Notes: generated by a model not told the origin, from the letters alone. 64,000 bases of DNA from Rhodospirillales bacterium (GCA_009694195.1 SHVQ01000003.1:1-64000), one strand, 5' to 3'. Positions 8,231-17,411 are shown, counted from the first letter of the stretch. Program-made: numbers and translations.

Positions 8231-9542
8231 ATCGTCCTGCCCTGATGAAACGCATGGGATCCTTGGCTTTATCGTTGAAGAGCACTTCGTAATGAAGATG
8301 GGGTCCGGTGCTTCGCCCTGTGTTCCCCAAGTGCCCGATTTGTTCGTGAAAACGGACTTCTTGTCCCTTTTTCACGTTGGTCTTGTTGAGGTGCCCGTAG
8401 CGGGTGACCAACCCCGCGCCGTGATCGATTTCGATGAGGCGGCCGTATTGTCCGTCCCATCCGACGTAGCGCACCACGCCCGGCGCCGTCGCCAGCACCA
8501 GCGTGTTGAGGGCGCCGCCGAGATCGACGCCGTAGTGCGCGGCGAGCTTCTTGTTGATCGGGTCGCGCCGCTTGCCGAACGTGCTCGACACGTAATAGGT
8601 CTCGAGCGGCGCCGCCAACGGAAGCTTCTGCATGATGTCCTGCAACGCTTCCATATGTCCGATGTGGGAATCGAGCACGTTCAGGTTCGTCTTCAAGCGG
8701 TCGGCGGGCAGGCCGTCCGGCTTCCCCTGCACCGCCGGAATGAACGGGCCGCCTTGGCCTTTCGGAACTTTTTTGTCCGCGGCCAGCATGCGCTTCACGT
8801 CGAGGCCCGCGATCTCGACCACCTTTTCCATGGTCTCGATGTTGCGCTGGGTGCGGCCGGTGAGCCGCTGAACCGACTCCTCCTCGTTGTCCTGCAGGTC
8901 GACCAGCTTGCCTTCCAGCTCCTTGATGTGGCGGCGCATGCGCGTCGTTTCGAACAGCGCCTGATTGCGCTCGCCGAGCGCCGAATGCAGGTCGGTCTCC
9001 AGCGTCGAGAGATTGCTCTGCAACGAATGGGTCCGGCTCGAAGCCGCCCGGATGTCGATTTCGACCGCCGAGAGCTGGGCCTTCAGGTGATCGCGCGCCT
9101 GCAGGATCTCCTCGCGCTCGGCCTTGGTCGCCTTGAGCGCGCTCTCGACGTGGTTCAGATTCTGTTGAAGGGTCGCGTTGCGCTCGACGAGGCCGAGCAT
9201 CAGGCCCTGATTCTCCTCGATGTCGCGCGCGATCGTCGTGAATTTCTTCTGATACTCGGCGACTTCGCGGAGCAGGCTCCGGTACGCCAGCCGGACGCTC
9301 GCGATCTGCCCGTCCTTCGCCGTCAGCACGCGGTCGTGAAACACGTAGCTGACGGAGGAATACGCGACCCACGTGCCGAACAGCACCAGCGCCGCCGCAG
9401 CATAGGACTGCGCGCGGGACGACACCCTCAAATAGGAAATCCGGCCGCCCGTGCGCACCATCACCTGGCGTTCGGGAAAGTAGCGTCTGATTCGTTCTTT
9501 GAGACGTGGCTTTCTGGATGAACCTTGTTGCTGCCCCCGCAT
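8202..9542 (-). CDS. M23 family (LytM) metallopeptidase with coiled coil
   Basis: This 446-residue protein has a basic cytoplasmic N terminus, a single membrane helix at about 45-68 (AAAALVLFGTWVAYSSVSYVF), a long coiled coil from about 95 to 240, and a C-terminal LytM domain from about 325 to 430. The zinc ligands are visible in HYGVDLGG and HLHYEV, with GHLNKTNVKKG between them. Full metal-ligand conservation suggests an active endopeptidase that cuts peptide crosslinks in the periplasm. It overlaps the bactofilin gene downstream and is divergent from pgpA across a 224-base gap. Confidence 0.93.
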   Translation of the reverse strand: MRGQQQGSSRKPRLKERIRRYFPERQVMVRTGGRISYLRVSSRAQSYAAAALVLFGTWVAYSSVSYVFHDRVLTAKDGQIASVRLAYRSLLREVAEYQKKFTTIARDIEENQGLMLGLVERNATLQQNLNHVESALKATKAEREEILQARDHLKAQLSAVEIDIRAASSRTHSLQSNLSTLETDLHSALGERNQALFETTRMRRHIKELEGKLVDLQDNEEESVQRLTGRTQRNIETMEKVVEIAGLDVKRMLAADKKVPKGQGGPFIPAVQGKPDGLPADRLKTNLNVLDSHIGHMEALQDIMQKLPLAAPLETYYVSSTFGKRRDPINKKLAAHYGVDLGGALNTLVLATAPGVVRYVGWDGQYGRLIEIDHGAGLVTRYGHLNKTNVKKGQEVRFHEQIGHLGNTGRSTGPHLHYEVLFNDKAKDPMRFIRAGRYVFQEQHQE

Positions 9543-9766
9543 CGGCCCCCTCGACTATGACGGATCTGCTGCCGGAGCCTCGTTCGTGTCTTCGCGAGGC
9601 TCAGCCTCCGGCCTCATTGGCGTCGCGGACTTAAGTCCCTGCGCTTGGGACCTGTACCGTTCAAGGTTATTGTCTTGGTTCGCGCGAAAACCGTAGCCGC
9701 AACGCACTGTCCTTGGCAAGCCCCGATTGCCCACGGCAAGATTGACTTTATAAAGGAAGAGCCACA

Positions 9767-10261
9767 ATGGCGATTCTGACGCCGCTGCCGGCCGGGGTTA
9801 ACATGTGGCGGCCGTCCGTGCTGCTGGCCACGTGGTTCGGCGCGGGCCTGCTGCCGAAGGCGCCGGGAACATGGGGCTCGCTCGCGGCGCTGCCCTTCGC
9901 GTGGGTTCTCGCGGCCGTCGCGGGACCGGCCGGCCTCGGAATCGCTTTGGCCGCCGTCGTGATCGCCGGTCTGTGGAGCGCCTCCGTCTTCGCGCGCGCG
10001 AGCGGCGAGAAGGACTGCCGGCAAATCGTGATCGACGAGGTCGCGGGCCAGTGGCTGACCCTCCTCGCGACACCGCCCGACGTCCTTTCTTACGCGCTCG
10101 GGTTCGCGCTCTTCCGCATCGCCGACGTGTTCAAGCCGTGGCCGGTGTCGTGGGCCGATCGGGCCTTCAAGGGCGGGCTCGGGGTCATGCTCGACGACCT
10201 CCTGGCGGGGGCCTATGCTTTTCTCGTCCTCTTCGTCCTTTCCCACTGGATCGGATTGTGA
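9767..10261 (+). CDS. pgpA: Phosphatidylglycerophosphatase A
   Basis: This 164-residue integral membrane phosphatase dephosphorylates phosphatidylglycerol phosphate in phospholipid synthesis. Family signatures are FGAGLLPKAPGTWGSL near the N terminus, DCRQIVIDEVAGQW (catalytic acidic residues) and FRIADVFKPWPV. AGGAAGAG precedes the ATG at 9767, supporting this start over the ATG at 9803. Its stop overlaps the GTG of the next gene (GTGA), implying translational coupling. Confidence 0.94.
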   Translation: MAILTPLPAGVNMWRPSVLLATWFGAGLLPKAPGTWGSLAALPFAWVLAAVAGPAGLGIALAAVVIAGLWSASVFARASGEKDCRQIVIDEVAGQWLTLLATPPDVLSYALGFALFRIADVFKPWPVSWADRAFKGGLGVMLDDLLAGAYAFLVLFVLSHWIGL

Positions 10262-10755
10262 GCGTGCTCCCGGAACCCCTGGTCGGCCTGGCGAAAGACG
10301 TGCTCGCCCAGTGCGAGCGGCAGGGCCTCATGCTCGCCGCGGCGGAGTCCTGCACGGGCGGCCTCGTGATGGCCTGCCTCACCGCCGTGCCGGGATCTTC
10401 GAGCGTCGTCGACCGCGGCTTCGTGACGTACACCAACGAGGCCAAGATCGAAAATCTCGGCGTCTCGAAGGCCCTGCTCGCCGAGCAGGGCGCGGTCAGC
10501 GAGGACGTCGCGCGCGCGATGGCCGAGGGCGTGCTCAGGCGCTCGCGCGCCCACATCGGCGTCGCGGTGACCGGGATCGCCGGCCCGACCGGCGCCACGC
10601 CCGAAAAGCCCGTCGGCCTCGTCCACATCGCGGTCGCGCGGAAGGGCCGGACGACGGAGCACGAGCGCCACGTGATCGACGGCGACCGCGACGGGGTGCG
10701 CCTGAAGGCCGCCGGCATCGCGCTCCGCATGCTGCAACGGATGGCCGGCGCGTGA
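10258..10755 (+). CDS. CinA C-terminal domain amidohydrolase (PncC type)
   Basis: This 165-residue stand-alone CinA C-terminal domain protein has the motifs AAAESCTGG (catalytic serine), GFVTYTNEAK and VTGIAGPTGATPEKPVG. The family deamidates nicotinamide mononucleotide to nicotinic acid mononucleotide in pyridine nucleotide salvage. The GTG at 10258 overlaps the pgpA stop, which is the best start evidence. A second GTG at 10264 is possible. The gene is followed by another GTGA overlap with the CPBP protease gene, forming a tight three-gene operon. Confidence 0.92.
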   Translation: MSVLPEPLVGLAKDVLAQCERQGLMLAAAESCTGGLVMACLTAVPGSSSVVDRGFVTYTNEAKIENLGVSKALLAEQGAVSEDVARAMAEGVLRRSRAHIGVAVTGIAGPTGATPEKPVGLVHIAVARKGRTTEHERHVIDGDRDGVRLKAAGIALRMLQRMAGA

Positions 10756-11477
10756 GCGGCGCCGCGGGGACGGCGGAAGCGTCCATCGTTCACGGACGGC
10801 CGGACGGCCGCGACGTCGCCTGGATCATGGCGGGCGTGCTCCTGGGTTACGCCCTGGGTGCGATCGTCTTTCTCGGCGCTCTCGCGCTCGTGCAGGGACG
10901 ATTCCCGGCCGGCTGGAAGGAGTCGACCGCCTTCACCGCCGGCGCCTACCTCGCGCAGACCGCGATCCTGACGTTGCCGGTCGCGCTCATCGGCGGGCGA
11001 TGGCGCGCCATCCCGTGGCCCGCGCTCGGCTTCCGGCTGCCGGAGCGGCGCTGGTGGTGGGTCGGCGCCCTCGGCTGCCTCGGGTTGATCGTGCTCGCCG
11101 AAACGGTGGATCGCCATCTCGGCAACCCGCTCTCGGAAAAGCTGACCAGCGCGCTCGCACCCGAGGGCTTTTCGTGGAGCGGCTTCGTCACGATGCTCCT
11201 CGTCGCCGGCGTCATCGCCCCGTTCGGCGAGGAGCTCGTGTTCCGCGGCGTTCTCTATCCGTGGCTCCGCCATCGCTGGGGCCCGGCCGCCGGCATGGCC
11301 GTGAGCGCGCTTCTCTTCGGCGCCGTCCACCTCGATCCCTACTGGGCCGCGCAGGCCGCGGTGTTCGGCTTGTTCTTCGCGTACCTGGTCGAGCGGAGCG
11401 GCTCGATCTGGCCGGCCTATCTCGCCCACGTGATCATCAACATGACCGGCGTCGCGATGCTGTACGGGACGCTGTAA
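10752..11477 (+). CDS. CPBP family intramembrane glutamic-type endopeptidase
   Basis: The 241-residue polytopic membrane protein starts at a GTG that overlaps the preceding stop. Motif 1, FGEELVFRGVLY, carries the paired glutamates and arginine of the Abi/CPBP family. Motif 2 is FGAVHLD, and motif 3 is HVIINMTG near the C terminus. These residues form the intramembrane active site in Rce1-like proteases. Bacterial members have varied or unknown substrates, including roles in peptide processing, and nothing here indicates which applies. It is the last gene of the pgpA operon. Confidence 0.88.
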   Translation: MSGAAGTAEASIVHGRPDGRDVAWIMAGVLLGYALGAIVFLGALALVQGRFPAGWKESTAFTAGAYLAQTAILTLPVALIGGRWRAIPWPALGFRLPERRWWWVGALGCLGLIVLAETVDRHLGNPLSEKLTSALAPEGFSWSGFVTMLLVAGVIAPFGEELVFRGVLYPWLRHRWGPAAGMAVSALLFGAVHLDPYWAAQAAVFGLFFAYLVERSGSIWPAYLAHVIINMTGVAMLYGTL

Positions 11478-11484
11478 ATGATTC

Positions 11485-11606
11485 GTCACCCCCGCGAACG
11501 CGGGGGTCCAGGAGCAACTGCGAGACGTTTGAAAAGTCTGGGTTCCCGCTTTGCCTACTCCGCCGAAGCAGCCGCTTCGGCTGCGAAGGCTGGACGCGGG
11601 AACGAC
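11485..11606. repeat. Composite repeat: family C palindrome plus 67-bp family B element
   Basis: Bases 11485-11511 are a family C hairpin and 11540-11606 the 67-bp element, in the same order and orientation as at 2247-2348. It lies between the convergent CPBP protease and histidine phosphatase genes. Confidence 0.85.
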
Positions 11607-11616
11607 AGGAGCGCGC

Positions 11617-12191
11617 TCACTTGGGCGGCGGGATGCGGCCGATCTCCTGGAACGTGGCGCCCGCACCGCCTTTCACGACGACGATCTCGCCTGAGTCGGG
11701 ATTGGTGCCGCCGGTCAGCGCCGCGATGTTGGCGCCGTGGGTCGAGACGAGCAGCGCGCCCGGCCCTTTCCAGCTTCGGATCACGGCGCGCGCACCATCG
11801 GCGAGCTGGGCCCGCCGGTCGCTCAGGACGAACGCGTTGCTGAAGGTCGCGTCGATCTCGATCGCGCCGACGTTCATCAACGTGGCCGTATCCACGCAGC
11901 GGCACCAGGGCGAGTTCACGACCTTGCCGACGGGAACGCGCTCGGCGCGGAATTTTTCGCCGACGGTGATGGCGTCGGCCCGGCCCTTGGGGCTCAGGTT
12001 GCGCTGGGTCGCGCACTCCTCGAGCTTGAAGCCCGGGGGGGGTCGCCGGCCCCGCCAGGGGCGTCCGTGTGCCGCATGAGCGCCACGTGGCCGCCCGCGC
12101 GCAAGGCAGCCCACGCCGCGGCTTCGTCGGCGCGCGCAGTGCCGGAAGCGAGGAGGACGCAGATCACAACGAGGACGCGAAAATCGTTCAT
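11617..12191 (-). pseudogene. Secreted histidine phosphatase family protein, frameshifted
   Basis: The 5' part encodes a signal peptide (MNDFRVLVVICVLLASGTARA) and the start of a histidine phosphatase domain, GGHVALMRHTDAPGG, where RH is the phosphohistidine motif. The 3' part, from GFKLEECATQRNLSPKG to the end, is in another frame and contains VNSPWCRCVDTATL and LVSTHGANIAALTG. The frames change at a run of eight G (plus strand) at 12035-12042. Removing two or adding one base restores GDPPGFKLEE or GDPPPGFKLEE, the former matching my recollection of the family sequence. A homopolymer error in sequencing is as likely as a real mutation. The product would be periplasmic. Confidence 0.75.
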
Positions 12192-12201
12192 CACCATCTC
12201 T

Positions 12202-12852
12202 TCAATCCGGAGCCGAGAGCAACTGGACGCGCGGAATCGCGCGCAGATGGCCCATCAGGTCCCCCGCCGTGATAACGCCGGTGGGCGGCACCGGAATCCC
12301 GGCCGCCGCCAATGTGCTCGCCGTCCAGGTGTTGCACGTGTTGAACACATGAAACCGTCCGCGCGCCGGATAGAAGAAGCTCTCCGTCTGCAAGCCGGGC
12401 CCGGCGATCTGCGCACGCGCGCCCGTTCCCCTGTCGAAGCTGGCGCCGATCGCTTGGGCCAAACGATCGAGCGCCGGAGCGTCGACCGGTACGGCAATCG
12501 CCTCGATGCGATGGAACTGGTGCGGCGGCGCAGGCCAGCCCGCCATGTGCACGACGGCGCCCGAGGATGCGAACGCGGCGGTGAGCGCCATGCCTGTCGT
12601 CGGCTTGGGCGCGGGAAAATACTCCCGGTCGCCCCAGCCGAATTCGAAGAAGGCAGCACCGGGAAGATCGGCTGTTTCCGGGATGCGCGCGAGCGGGATG
12701 TCGTCGCGCGCGACCACGATGCCCGTGTGCCAGCCGTTGCTGAAGACATAGATGGTGTGAGGCCGCGGCACTTCACTGCGTTCGACTGCCGCCGGCTCAA
12801 ACGCGCACGCGGCAAGCACGAGCGCGGCAAGGAGGACGCGCAGCCTTCTCAC
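12202..12852 (-). CDS. DUF2459 (TIGR02117 family) lipoprotein
   Basis: The GTG at 12852 overlaps the stop of the preceding COQ10-like gene (GTGA) and gives 216 residues. The N terminus VRRLRVLLAALVLAAC is a short lipoprotein signal with the cysteine after LAA. Family features include IYVFSNGWHTGIVV, FFEFGWGDREYFPAP and FNTCNTWTASTLAAAG, which includes a conserved cysteine. The family was first noted near urease genes, but there is no urease here and the function is unknown. The HTG and NTCNTW motifs recall papain-like NlpC/permuted peptidase folds; that link is my inference. Confidence 0.82.
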   Translation of the reverse strand: MRRLRVLLAALVLAACAFEPAAVERSEVPRPHTIYVFSNGWHTGIVVARDDIPLARIPETADLPGAAFFEFGWGDREYFPAPKPTTGMALTAAFASSGAVVHMAGWPAPPHQFHRIEAIAVPVDAPALDRLAQAIGASFDRGTGARAQIAGPGLQTESFFYPARGRFHVFNTCNTWTASTLAAAGIPVPPTGVITAGDLMGHLRAIPRVQLLSAPD

Positions 12853-13280
12853 CCGTAAAGGGCCTTCGCCCGCTTCTCGAAGGCCGTCACCATGCGCTTC
12901 ACCGCCTCGTTGAACACGACCTGGAAGGCCTTTTCCAAAAAACGCGAGCGGAACTCGAAGTCGACGAAAAAGTCGATCTCGCATTGGCCGTGCCCGTGCG
13001 CACTGAAGATCCAGTGGTTGTTCAGGTAGCTGAACGGCCCCTCGAAGTAGGTCACGTCGATGCGCTTCGGGTACGCGAGGTCGACCCGCGAGGTGAACCG
13101 CTCGCGGAACATCCTGTAGCCGACCGCCATGTCGGCCATGATCGAGTTGCCCTCGCGCTTCCGGATGCGCGTGCCGACGCACCAGGGAAGAAACTCGGGA
13201 TACCGCTCGACGTCGGCGACGAGCTTGAACATCTGCTCGGGCGTGTGCGGGAGGACGCGCTTCTCGGCGTGGGTCGGCAT
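12849..13280 (-). CDS. COQ10/RatA-type START-domain protein
   Basis: This 143-residue protein has the polyketide-cyclase/START fold: HTPEQMFKLVADVERYPEFLPWC at the N terminus, then ITADMAVGY-like strands and the C-terminal helix FNEAVKRMVTAFEKRAKALYG. In eukaryotes and alphaproteobacteria the family binds coenzyme Q (Coq10). Annotation pipelines also call members RatA toxin. In this location, directly downstream of lipA as in many alphaproteobacteria, a ubiquinone-binding role is the more plausible reading. It overlaps the DUF2459 gene by four bases. Confidence 0.87.
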   Translation of the reverse strand: MPTHAEKRVLPHTPEQMFKLVADVERYPEFLPWCVGTRIRKREGNSIMADMAVGYRMFRERFTSRVDLAYPKRIDVTYFEGPFSYLNNHWIFSAHGHGQCEIDFFVDFEFRSRFLEKAFQVVFNEAVKRMVTAFEKRAKALYG

Positions 13281-13302
13281 GGCGCGCCCGTTCGGCGGCG
13301 GT

Positions 13303-14244
13303 TCAGCGCCGGGCGAGCTCGGCCGCGCGCGCGCCGCGAAGGGCCGTGAAGTCGTCGTCCGCGTGATAGGACGACCTTGTCAGCGGCGACGACGCGACCC
13401 GGAGGAACCCCTTGGCGAGGCCCAGGCGGCGGAGCTCTTCGAACTCGTCGGGCGTGACGAAGCGGTCGACCGCCGCATGGCGCGACGTCGGCTGCAGGTA
13501 TTGCCCGATGGTCAGGAAATCGACGTCGGCCGCGCGCAGGTCGTCCATCACCTGGAGGACTTCGCCGCGCGTCTCGCCCAAGCCGACCATCATCCCGGAC
13601 TTGGTGAACATGGCGGGCGCCAGCTCCTTCACCCGGTCGAGCAGCCGGAGCGAATGGTAGTACCGCGCCCCCGGCCGGATAGCCGGATAGAGCCGCGGCA
13701 CGGTTTCCAGGTTGTGGTTGTAGACGTCGGGCCCGGCGGCGACCACGGCCTCGATCGCGCCGTCCTTGCGGAGAAAGTCCGGCGTCAGCACCTCGATGGT
13801 GGTCTCCGGTGTCAGCGCGCGCAGGCGCTCGATGCAGCGGACGAACTGGCCGGCGCCACCGTCGTCCAAGTCGTCGCGGTCGACGGACGTGATGACCATG
13901 TGCCGGAGGCCGAGCTCTTTCACGGCCTTCGCCACGTTTTCGGGCTCGTGGGGATCGAGGTCGCCGGGCTTCCCCGTGGCGACGTTGCAGAAGGCGCAGG
14001 CGCGCGTGCAGATGGCGCCCAGGATCATCACGGTCGCGTGCTTCTTCGCCCAGCACTCGCCGATGTTCGGGCAGGCGGCTTCTTCGCAGACGGTATTGAG
14101 GTTGTTCGCGCGCATCAGCCGCCTGGTCTCGCCGAAGGCGGCCGAGGTCGGCGCCTTCACGCGGATCCAGGGTGGCTTTCGGGGCGAGGGATTCTCGGGC
14201 TTCCCCGCCTTCTCCGGGTGGCGCAGCGCTTCAATCTTGCTCAT
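13303..14244 (-). CDS. lipA: Lipoyl synthase
   Basis: This 313-residue radical SAM enzyme inserts two sulfurs into protein-bound octanoate. The auxiliary cluster cysteines are in [13 protein letters not shown] and the radical SAM triad is in [10 protein letters not shown]. The C-terminal RSSYHADDD ends with the conserved arginine-serine-serine (auxiliary-cluster serine ligand). It sits downstream of lpdA and the pdh genes, so the cell makes the lipoyl cofactor from the same region as the enzymes that use it (PdhB and PdhC lipoyl domains). Confidence 0.97.
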   Translation of the reverse strand: MSKIEALRHPEKAGKPENPSPRKPPWIRVKAPTSAAFGETRRLMRANNLNTVCEEAACPNIGECWAKKHATVMILGAICTRACAFCNVATGKPGDLDPHEPENVAKAVKELGLRHMVITSVDRDDLDDGGAGQFVRCIERLRALTPETTIEVLTPDFLRKDGAIEAVVAAGPDVYNHNLETVPRLYPAIRPGARYYHSLRLLDRVKELAPAMFTKSGMMVGLGETRGEVLQVMDDLRAADVDFLTIGQYLQPTSRHAAVDRFVTPDEFEELRRLGLAKGFLRVASSPLTRSSYHADDDFTALRGARAAELARR

Positions 14245-14260
14245 CGGCTATGTCCGCACG

Positions 14261-14404
14261 CCCCTCACCCTCCCGCCCTGGGGTCTGCGGGGGAATCCCC
14301 CGCAAGAGTCCCCCTTGGGCGGGTCCCTCCCTCTCTCCGCCTTGGGGTCTGCGGGGGTGTCCCCCGCAAACGCCCCCTGGCGGGGAGAGGGTCGGGGTGA
14401 GGGG
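14261..14404. repeat. Family A palindrome with two nested family E inserts
   Basis: The outer CCCTCACCCTCCCGC ... GGTCGGGGTGAGGGG frame is the same as at 1404, but it carries two copies of a second palindrome, GGGGTCTGCGGGGG-N2-CCCCCGCA type, at 14280-14304 and 14344-14368. The inserts sit in the loops of the outer element, evidence that one repeat family entered another. It occupies most of the lipA-lpdA gap. Confidence 0.8.
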
Positions 14405-14452
14405 TCCTCCGATAAAGATGGCCGCAGATGTTCCGAGGGTCAAGGCGATGCC

Positions 14453-15853
14453 TCACATGTGTATCGTGCGGCCGTAGGCGTTCAGCACCGACTCGTGCAT
14501 CATTTCCGAAAGCGTCGGGTGCGGGAAGATCGCGTGCATCAGCTCGGCCTCCGTCGTCTCCAGGTTCATGGCGACGACGAATCCATGGATCAGCTCGGTC
14601 ACTTCGGCGCCGACCATGTGGGCGCCGAGCAATTGGCCGGTCTTTGCATCGAAGATCGTTTTGACCATGCCGTCGGTCTCGCCGAGCGCGATCGCCTTGC
14701 CGTTGCCGACGAAGGGGAAGCGCCCGACGCGCACTTCGCGCCCGCCTTCTTTCGCGCGTTTTTCGGTAAGGCCGACGCTCGCTACCTGCGGCTGACAGTA
14801 AGTGCAGCCGGGAATGCGGTCCTTCTCGATCGGGTGCGCGTCGAGACCGGCGATTTTTTCCACGCAGATCACGCCCTCGTGGCTCGCCTTGTGGGCGAGC
14901 ATGGGCGGGCCGGCGACGTCGCCGATGGCATAAACGCCTGTTTCATCCGTCTGCATGTAGGGGCCGGTGACGATGCGCCCGCGGTCGACTTTCGCGCGCG
15001 TCCCTTCGAGCCCGAGGCTCTCGGTGTTGCCGACGACGCCGACGGCAGAGATGACCCGATCGACCATCAGCGTGCTCGTCTTGCCGCCGGTCTCCTCGAT
15101 CGTCGCGGTCACGCTGTCCGATCCCTTTTTGAGGGCGGTGACCTTGGCGCCGGTCACGATCCTGATGCCCTGCCGCTCGAACTGCTTTCGCGCGAGGGCG
15201 GCGATCTCCTCGTCCTCGGCGGGCAAAATCTGTGGGAGGATCTCGACCACCGTGACCTCGGCGCCGAGCGTGCGGAAGAAGCTCGCGAACTCGATCCCGA
15301 TGGCGCCGGAGCCGATCACCAGGAGCGATTTCGGCATGGTTTTCGGAACCATCGCCTCCATGTACGTCCAGACGAGCTTGCCGTCGGGCTCGATGCCGGG
15401 GAGCGACCGCGCGCGGGCACCCGTCGCGAGGATGATGTGCTTGGTCGTGAGATCGGCGACGCCCTTCCCGTCTTTTGTCACCGCGACCTTGCCGCGCCCC
15501 GCGAGGCGGCCCTCGCCGTCGAACACCGTGACTTTATTTTTCTTGAGCAGATGGGCGACGCCGCCGCTCAGTTGCTTCGAGACCTTGCGCGAGCGCTCGA
15601 CCACCTTCGCGATGTCGAAGCCGACCTGGTCCGCGCTCAAGCCGAAGGCCGCCGCGTGGGTCATCAGGCCGTAGACCTCGGCCGAGCGGAGCAGCGCCTT
15701 GGTCGGGATGCAGCCCCAGTTGAGGCAGATGCCGCCCAAGTGCGCGCGCTCGACGACGGCCGCGCTCATTTGGAGCTGCGCCGCGCGGATGGCGGCGACG
15801 TAGCCGCCGGGCCCGCCGCCGATGACGATCAGGTCGAAATTCTGTTCCGCCAT
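14453..15853 (-). CDS. lpdA: Dihydrolipoyl dehydrogenase (E3)
   Basis: The 466-residue flavoprotein reoxidises dihydrolipoamide with NAD. Visible are the FAD-binding [18 protein letters not shown], the redox disulfide [15 protein letters not shown] (cysteines near 40 and 45), the NAD site [15 protein letters not shown], and the C-terminal HPTLSE with the catalytic histidine and glutamate pair. The ATG at 15853 begins [13 protein letters not shown]; the frame upstream is open only because of repeats. It is transcribed after pdhA-pdhB-pdhC and so is the E3 of the pyruvate dehydrogenase complex. Confidence 0.97.
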   Translation of the reverse strand: MAEQNFDLIVIGGGPGGYVAAIRAAQLQMSAAVVERAHLGGICLNWGCIPTKALLRSAEVYGLMTHAAAFGLSADQVGFDIAKVVERSRKVSKQLSGGVAHLLKKNKVTVFDGEGRLAGRGKVAVTKDGKGVADLTTKHIILATGARARSLPGIEPDGKLVWTYMEAMVPKTMPKSLLVIGSGAIGIEFASFFRTLGAEVTVVEILPQILPAEDEEIAALARKQFERQGIRIVTGAKVTALKKGSDSVTATIEETGGKTSTLMVDRVISAVGVVGNTESLGLEGTRAKVDRGRIVTGPYMQTDETGVYAIGDVAGPPMLAHKASHEGVICVEKIAGLDAHPIEKDRIPGCTYCQPQVASVGLTEKRAKEGGREVRVGRFPFVGNGKAIALGETDGMVKTIFDAKTGQLLGAHMVGAEVTELIHGFVVAMNLETTEAELMHAIFPHPTLSEMMHESVLNAYGRTIHM

Positions 15854-15915
15854 GTTCCAGTTTCTCGCGATAGATCCAATCGTCCCCTTCGTCATTCCCG
15901 CGCAAGGGGGACGTT

Positions 15916-15995
15916 TGCGGGGGAATCCCCCGCAGACCCCTGGGCGGGAATCCAGTTTTTTAGGAAGCCTGGACCCCCGCTTCCGCGGGGGTGAC
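15916..15995. repeat. Family E palindrome followed by family C palindrome
   Basis: Bases 15916-15940 (TGCGGGGGAATCCCCCGCAG core) belong to family E in inverse orientation. Bases 15969-15995 are a family C hairpin. They lie in the pdhC-lpdA gap. Confidence 0.75.
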
Positions 15996-16011
15996 GATTT
16001 CCCTTGATGAA

Positions 16012-17298
16012 CTAAAGCAGCATCGTCAGCGGGTCTTCGATATAGCCCTTGAAGGCGGCCATGAATGCGGCCCCGACCGCGCCGTCGACGACCCGGTGAT
16101 CGGTCGAGAGCGTGCACGTCATCACGGTCGCGATGGCGAGCGCGCCGTCCTTGACGACAGGCCGCTGCGTGCCGGCGCCGACCGCGAGGATGCAGCCCTG
16201 CGGCGGGTTGATGATGGCGGCGAACTCCTTGATCCCGAACATGCCGAGGTTGGAAATGGTGAAGGTGCCGCCCTCGTACTCCTTGAACCGGAGCCTTCCT
16301 TGCCGCGCCTTCTCGGCGAGCGCCTTCATGGCGTTGGAGATCTCGGCCAGGCCCATAGCGTCGGCGCCGCGGATGACCGGCGTGATCAGGCCGCCCTCGG
16401 TCGCGACCGCGACGGAGATGTCGGCCCGCCCGAACACGCGGATCGCGGTCTCCGTCCACATGGCGTTCGCCGCCGGCACCTTTTTCAGCGCCAGCGCCGC
16501 CGCCCGGATCACGAAGTCGTTGACCGACAGCTTGTAGGAGCCCGAGCGGCCGTTCAGGTCCTGGCGGAGGCCCAAGAGCTTGTCGATCTCGCAATCGACC
16601 GTGAGATAGAAGTGGGGAATCTGCTGCTTCGCTTCGGTGAGCCGCTTCGCGATCACCTTCCGCATGGACGTGAGCGGCACCTCGTGGAACGGCGGGAGGC
16701 CGGGCTCGGAAACAAACTGCGGCGCCGTGGGTATCGCGGGCGCTTGCGGCGCGCTCGGTCGCTGGGCCGGAAGCCGCGCGCCGCCCGCTCCGGCGGTTTC
16801 CACGTCGCGCTTCACGATGCGCCCGTGCGGGCCGCTGCCCGCGATGCGGCCGAGATCAACGCCGGCGTCCCTGGCGAGGCGGCGGGCGAGCGGGCTCGCG
16901 AAAATCCTGGTTCCGGAGGGCGGCGCGGCCTGGGCCGTCGGTCGCTGCGCCGCCGGGGCCGCGGGCATCGGTGCGGGCGCAGAATCCGCTTTCGGGGTCG
17001 CCGCCTGTTTCGTGGGAGCCGACGGAACCGCCGCCTGCAAGGCGGAGGAGTCCTCGCCCTCTTCCAACAGCACGGCGATCACTTCGTTGACGGGCACGGC
17101 CGATTTTCCGGCTGGCACCACGATTCGGCCGAGCACGCCCTCGTCGGCGGCCTCGACTTCCATCGTCGCCTTGTCGGTTTCGATCTCGGCCAGCACGTCG
17201 CCGCTCTTGACCGCGTCGCCCTCGCGCTTCAGCCACTTGGCGATGGTGCCCTCGGTCATGGTCGGCGACAGCGCCGGCATCCGGATCGGGATGGTCAT
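16012..17298 (-). CDS. pdhC: Pyruvate dehydrogenase E2, dihydrolipoamide acetyltransferase
   Basis: The 428-residue E2 has one N-terminal lipoyl domain (about 1-77, with the lipoylated lysine in [13 protein letters not shown]), an Ala/Pro-rich hinge, a peripheral-subunit-binding domain (FASPLARRLARDAGVDLGRIAGSG, about 130-165) and a catalytic acyltransferase domain ending with the active-site STDHRVVDGAVGA motif near residue 399. It transfers acetyl groups to CoA in the core of the complex. It lies 146 bases after pdhB, with a family D repeat in the gap. Confidence 0.96.
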   Translation of the reverse strand: MTIPIRMPALSPTMTEGTIAKWLKREGDAVKSGDVLAEIETDKATMEVEAADEGVLGRIVVPAGKSAVPVNEVIAVLLEEGEDSSALQAAVPSAPTKQAATPKADSAPAPMPAAPAAQRPTAQAAPPSGTRIFASPLARRLARDAGVDLGRIAGSGPHGRIVKRDVETAGAGGARLPAQRPSAPQAPAIPTAPQFVSEPGLPPFHEVPLTSMRKVIAKRLTEAKQQIPHFYLTVDCEIDKLLGLRQDLNGRSGSYKLSVNDFVIRAAALALKKVPAANAMWTETAIRVFGRADISVAVATEGGLITPVIRGADAMGLAEISNAMKALAEKARQGRLRFKEYEGGTFTISNLGMFGIKEFAAIINPPQGCILAVGAGTQRPVVKDGALAIATVMTCTLSTDHRVVDGAVGAAFMAAFKGYIEDPLTMLL

Positions 17299-17315
17299 GC
17301 AGAACTCCAGACCTT

Positions 17316-17411
17316 GTCATGGCCGGGCCGGCCGCAGGCCGAGACCCGGCTATCCACGGCTTGTCTCCGCCTCGCGAAGACGTGGATGACCGGGACAAGC
17401 CCGGTCATGAC
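17316..17411. repeat. Family D paired palindrome (REP/BIME-like)
   Basis: It has GTCATGGCCGGG at one end, CCCGGTCATGAC at the other, and an internal ATCCACG/CGTGGAT inverted pair. Related copies lie at 37576, 39407 and 49723. The paired-palindrome form is like the REP/BIME elements of enterobacteria, although the sequence is different. Confidence 0.8.

Noticed and set aside
12849..13280. Reading the COQ10-like protein as a RatA toxin
   Set aside because: No RatB-like antitoxin gene is adjacent, and the location after lipA is conserved for the coenzyme Q-binding type, so a toxin role is not supported by the sequence.
13052..14056. Alternative-frame extension of neighbouring genes across lipA and the COQ10-like gene
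   Set aside because: The long frame is out of phase with the radical SAM and START motifs and has no domain.
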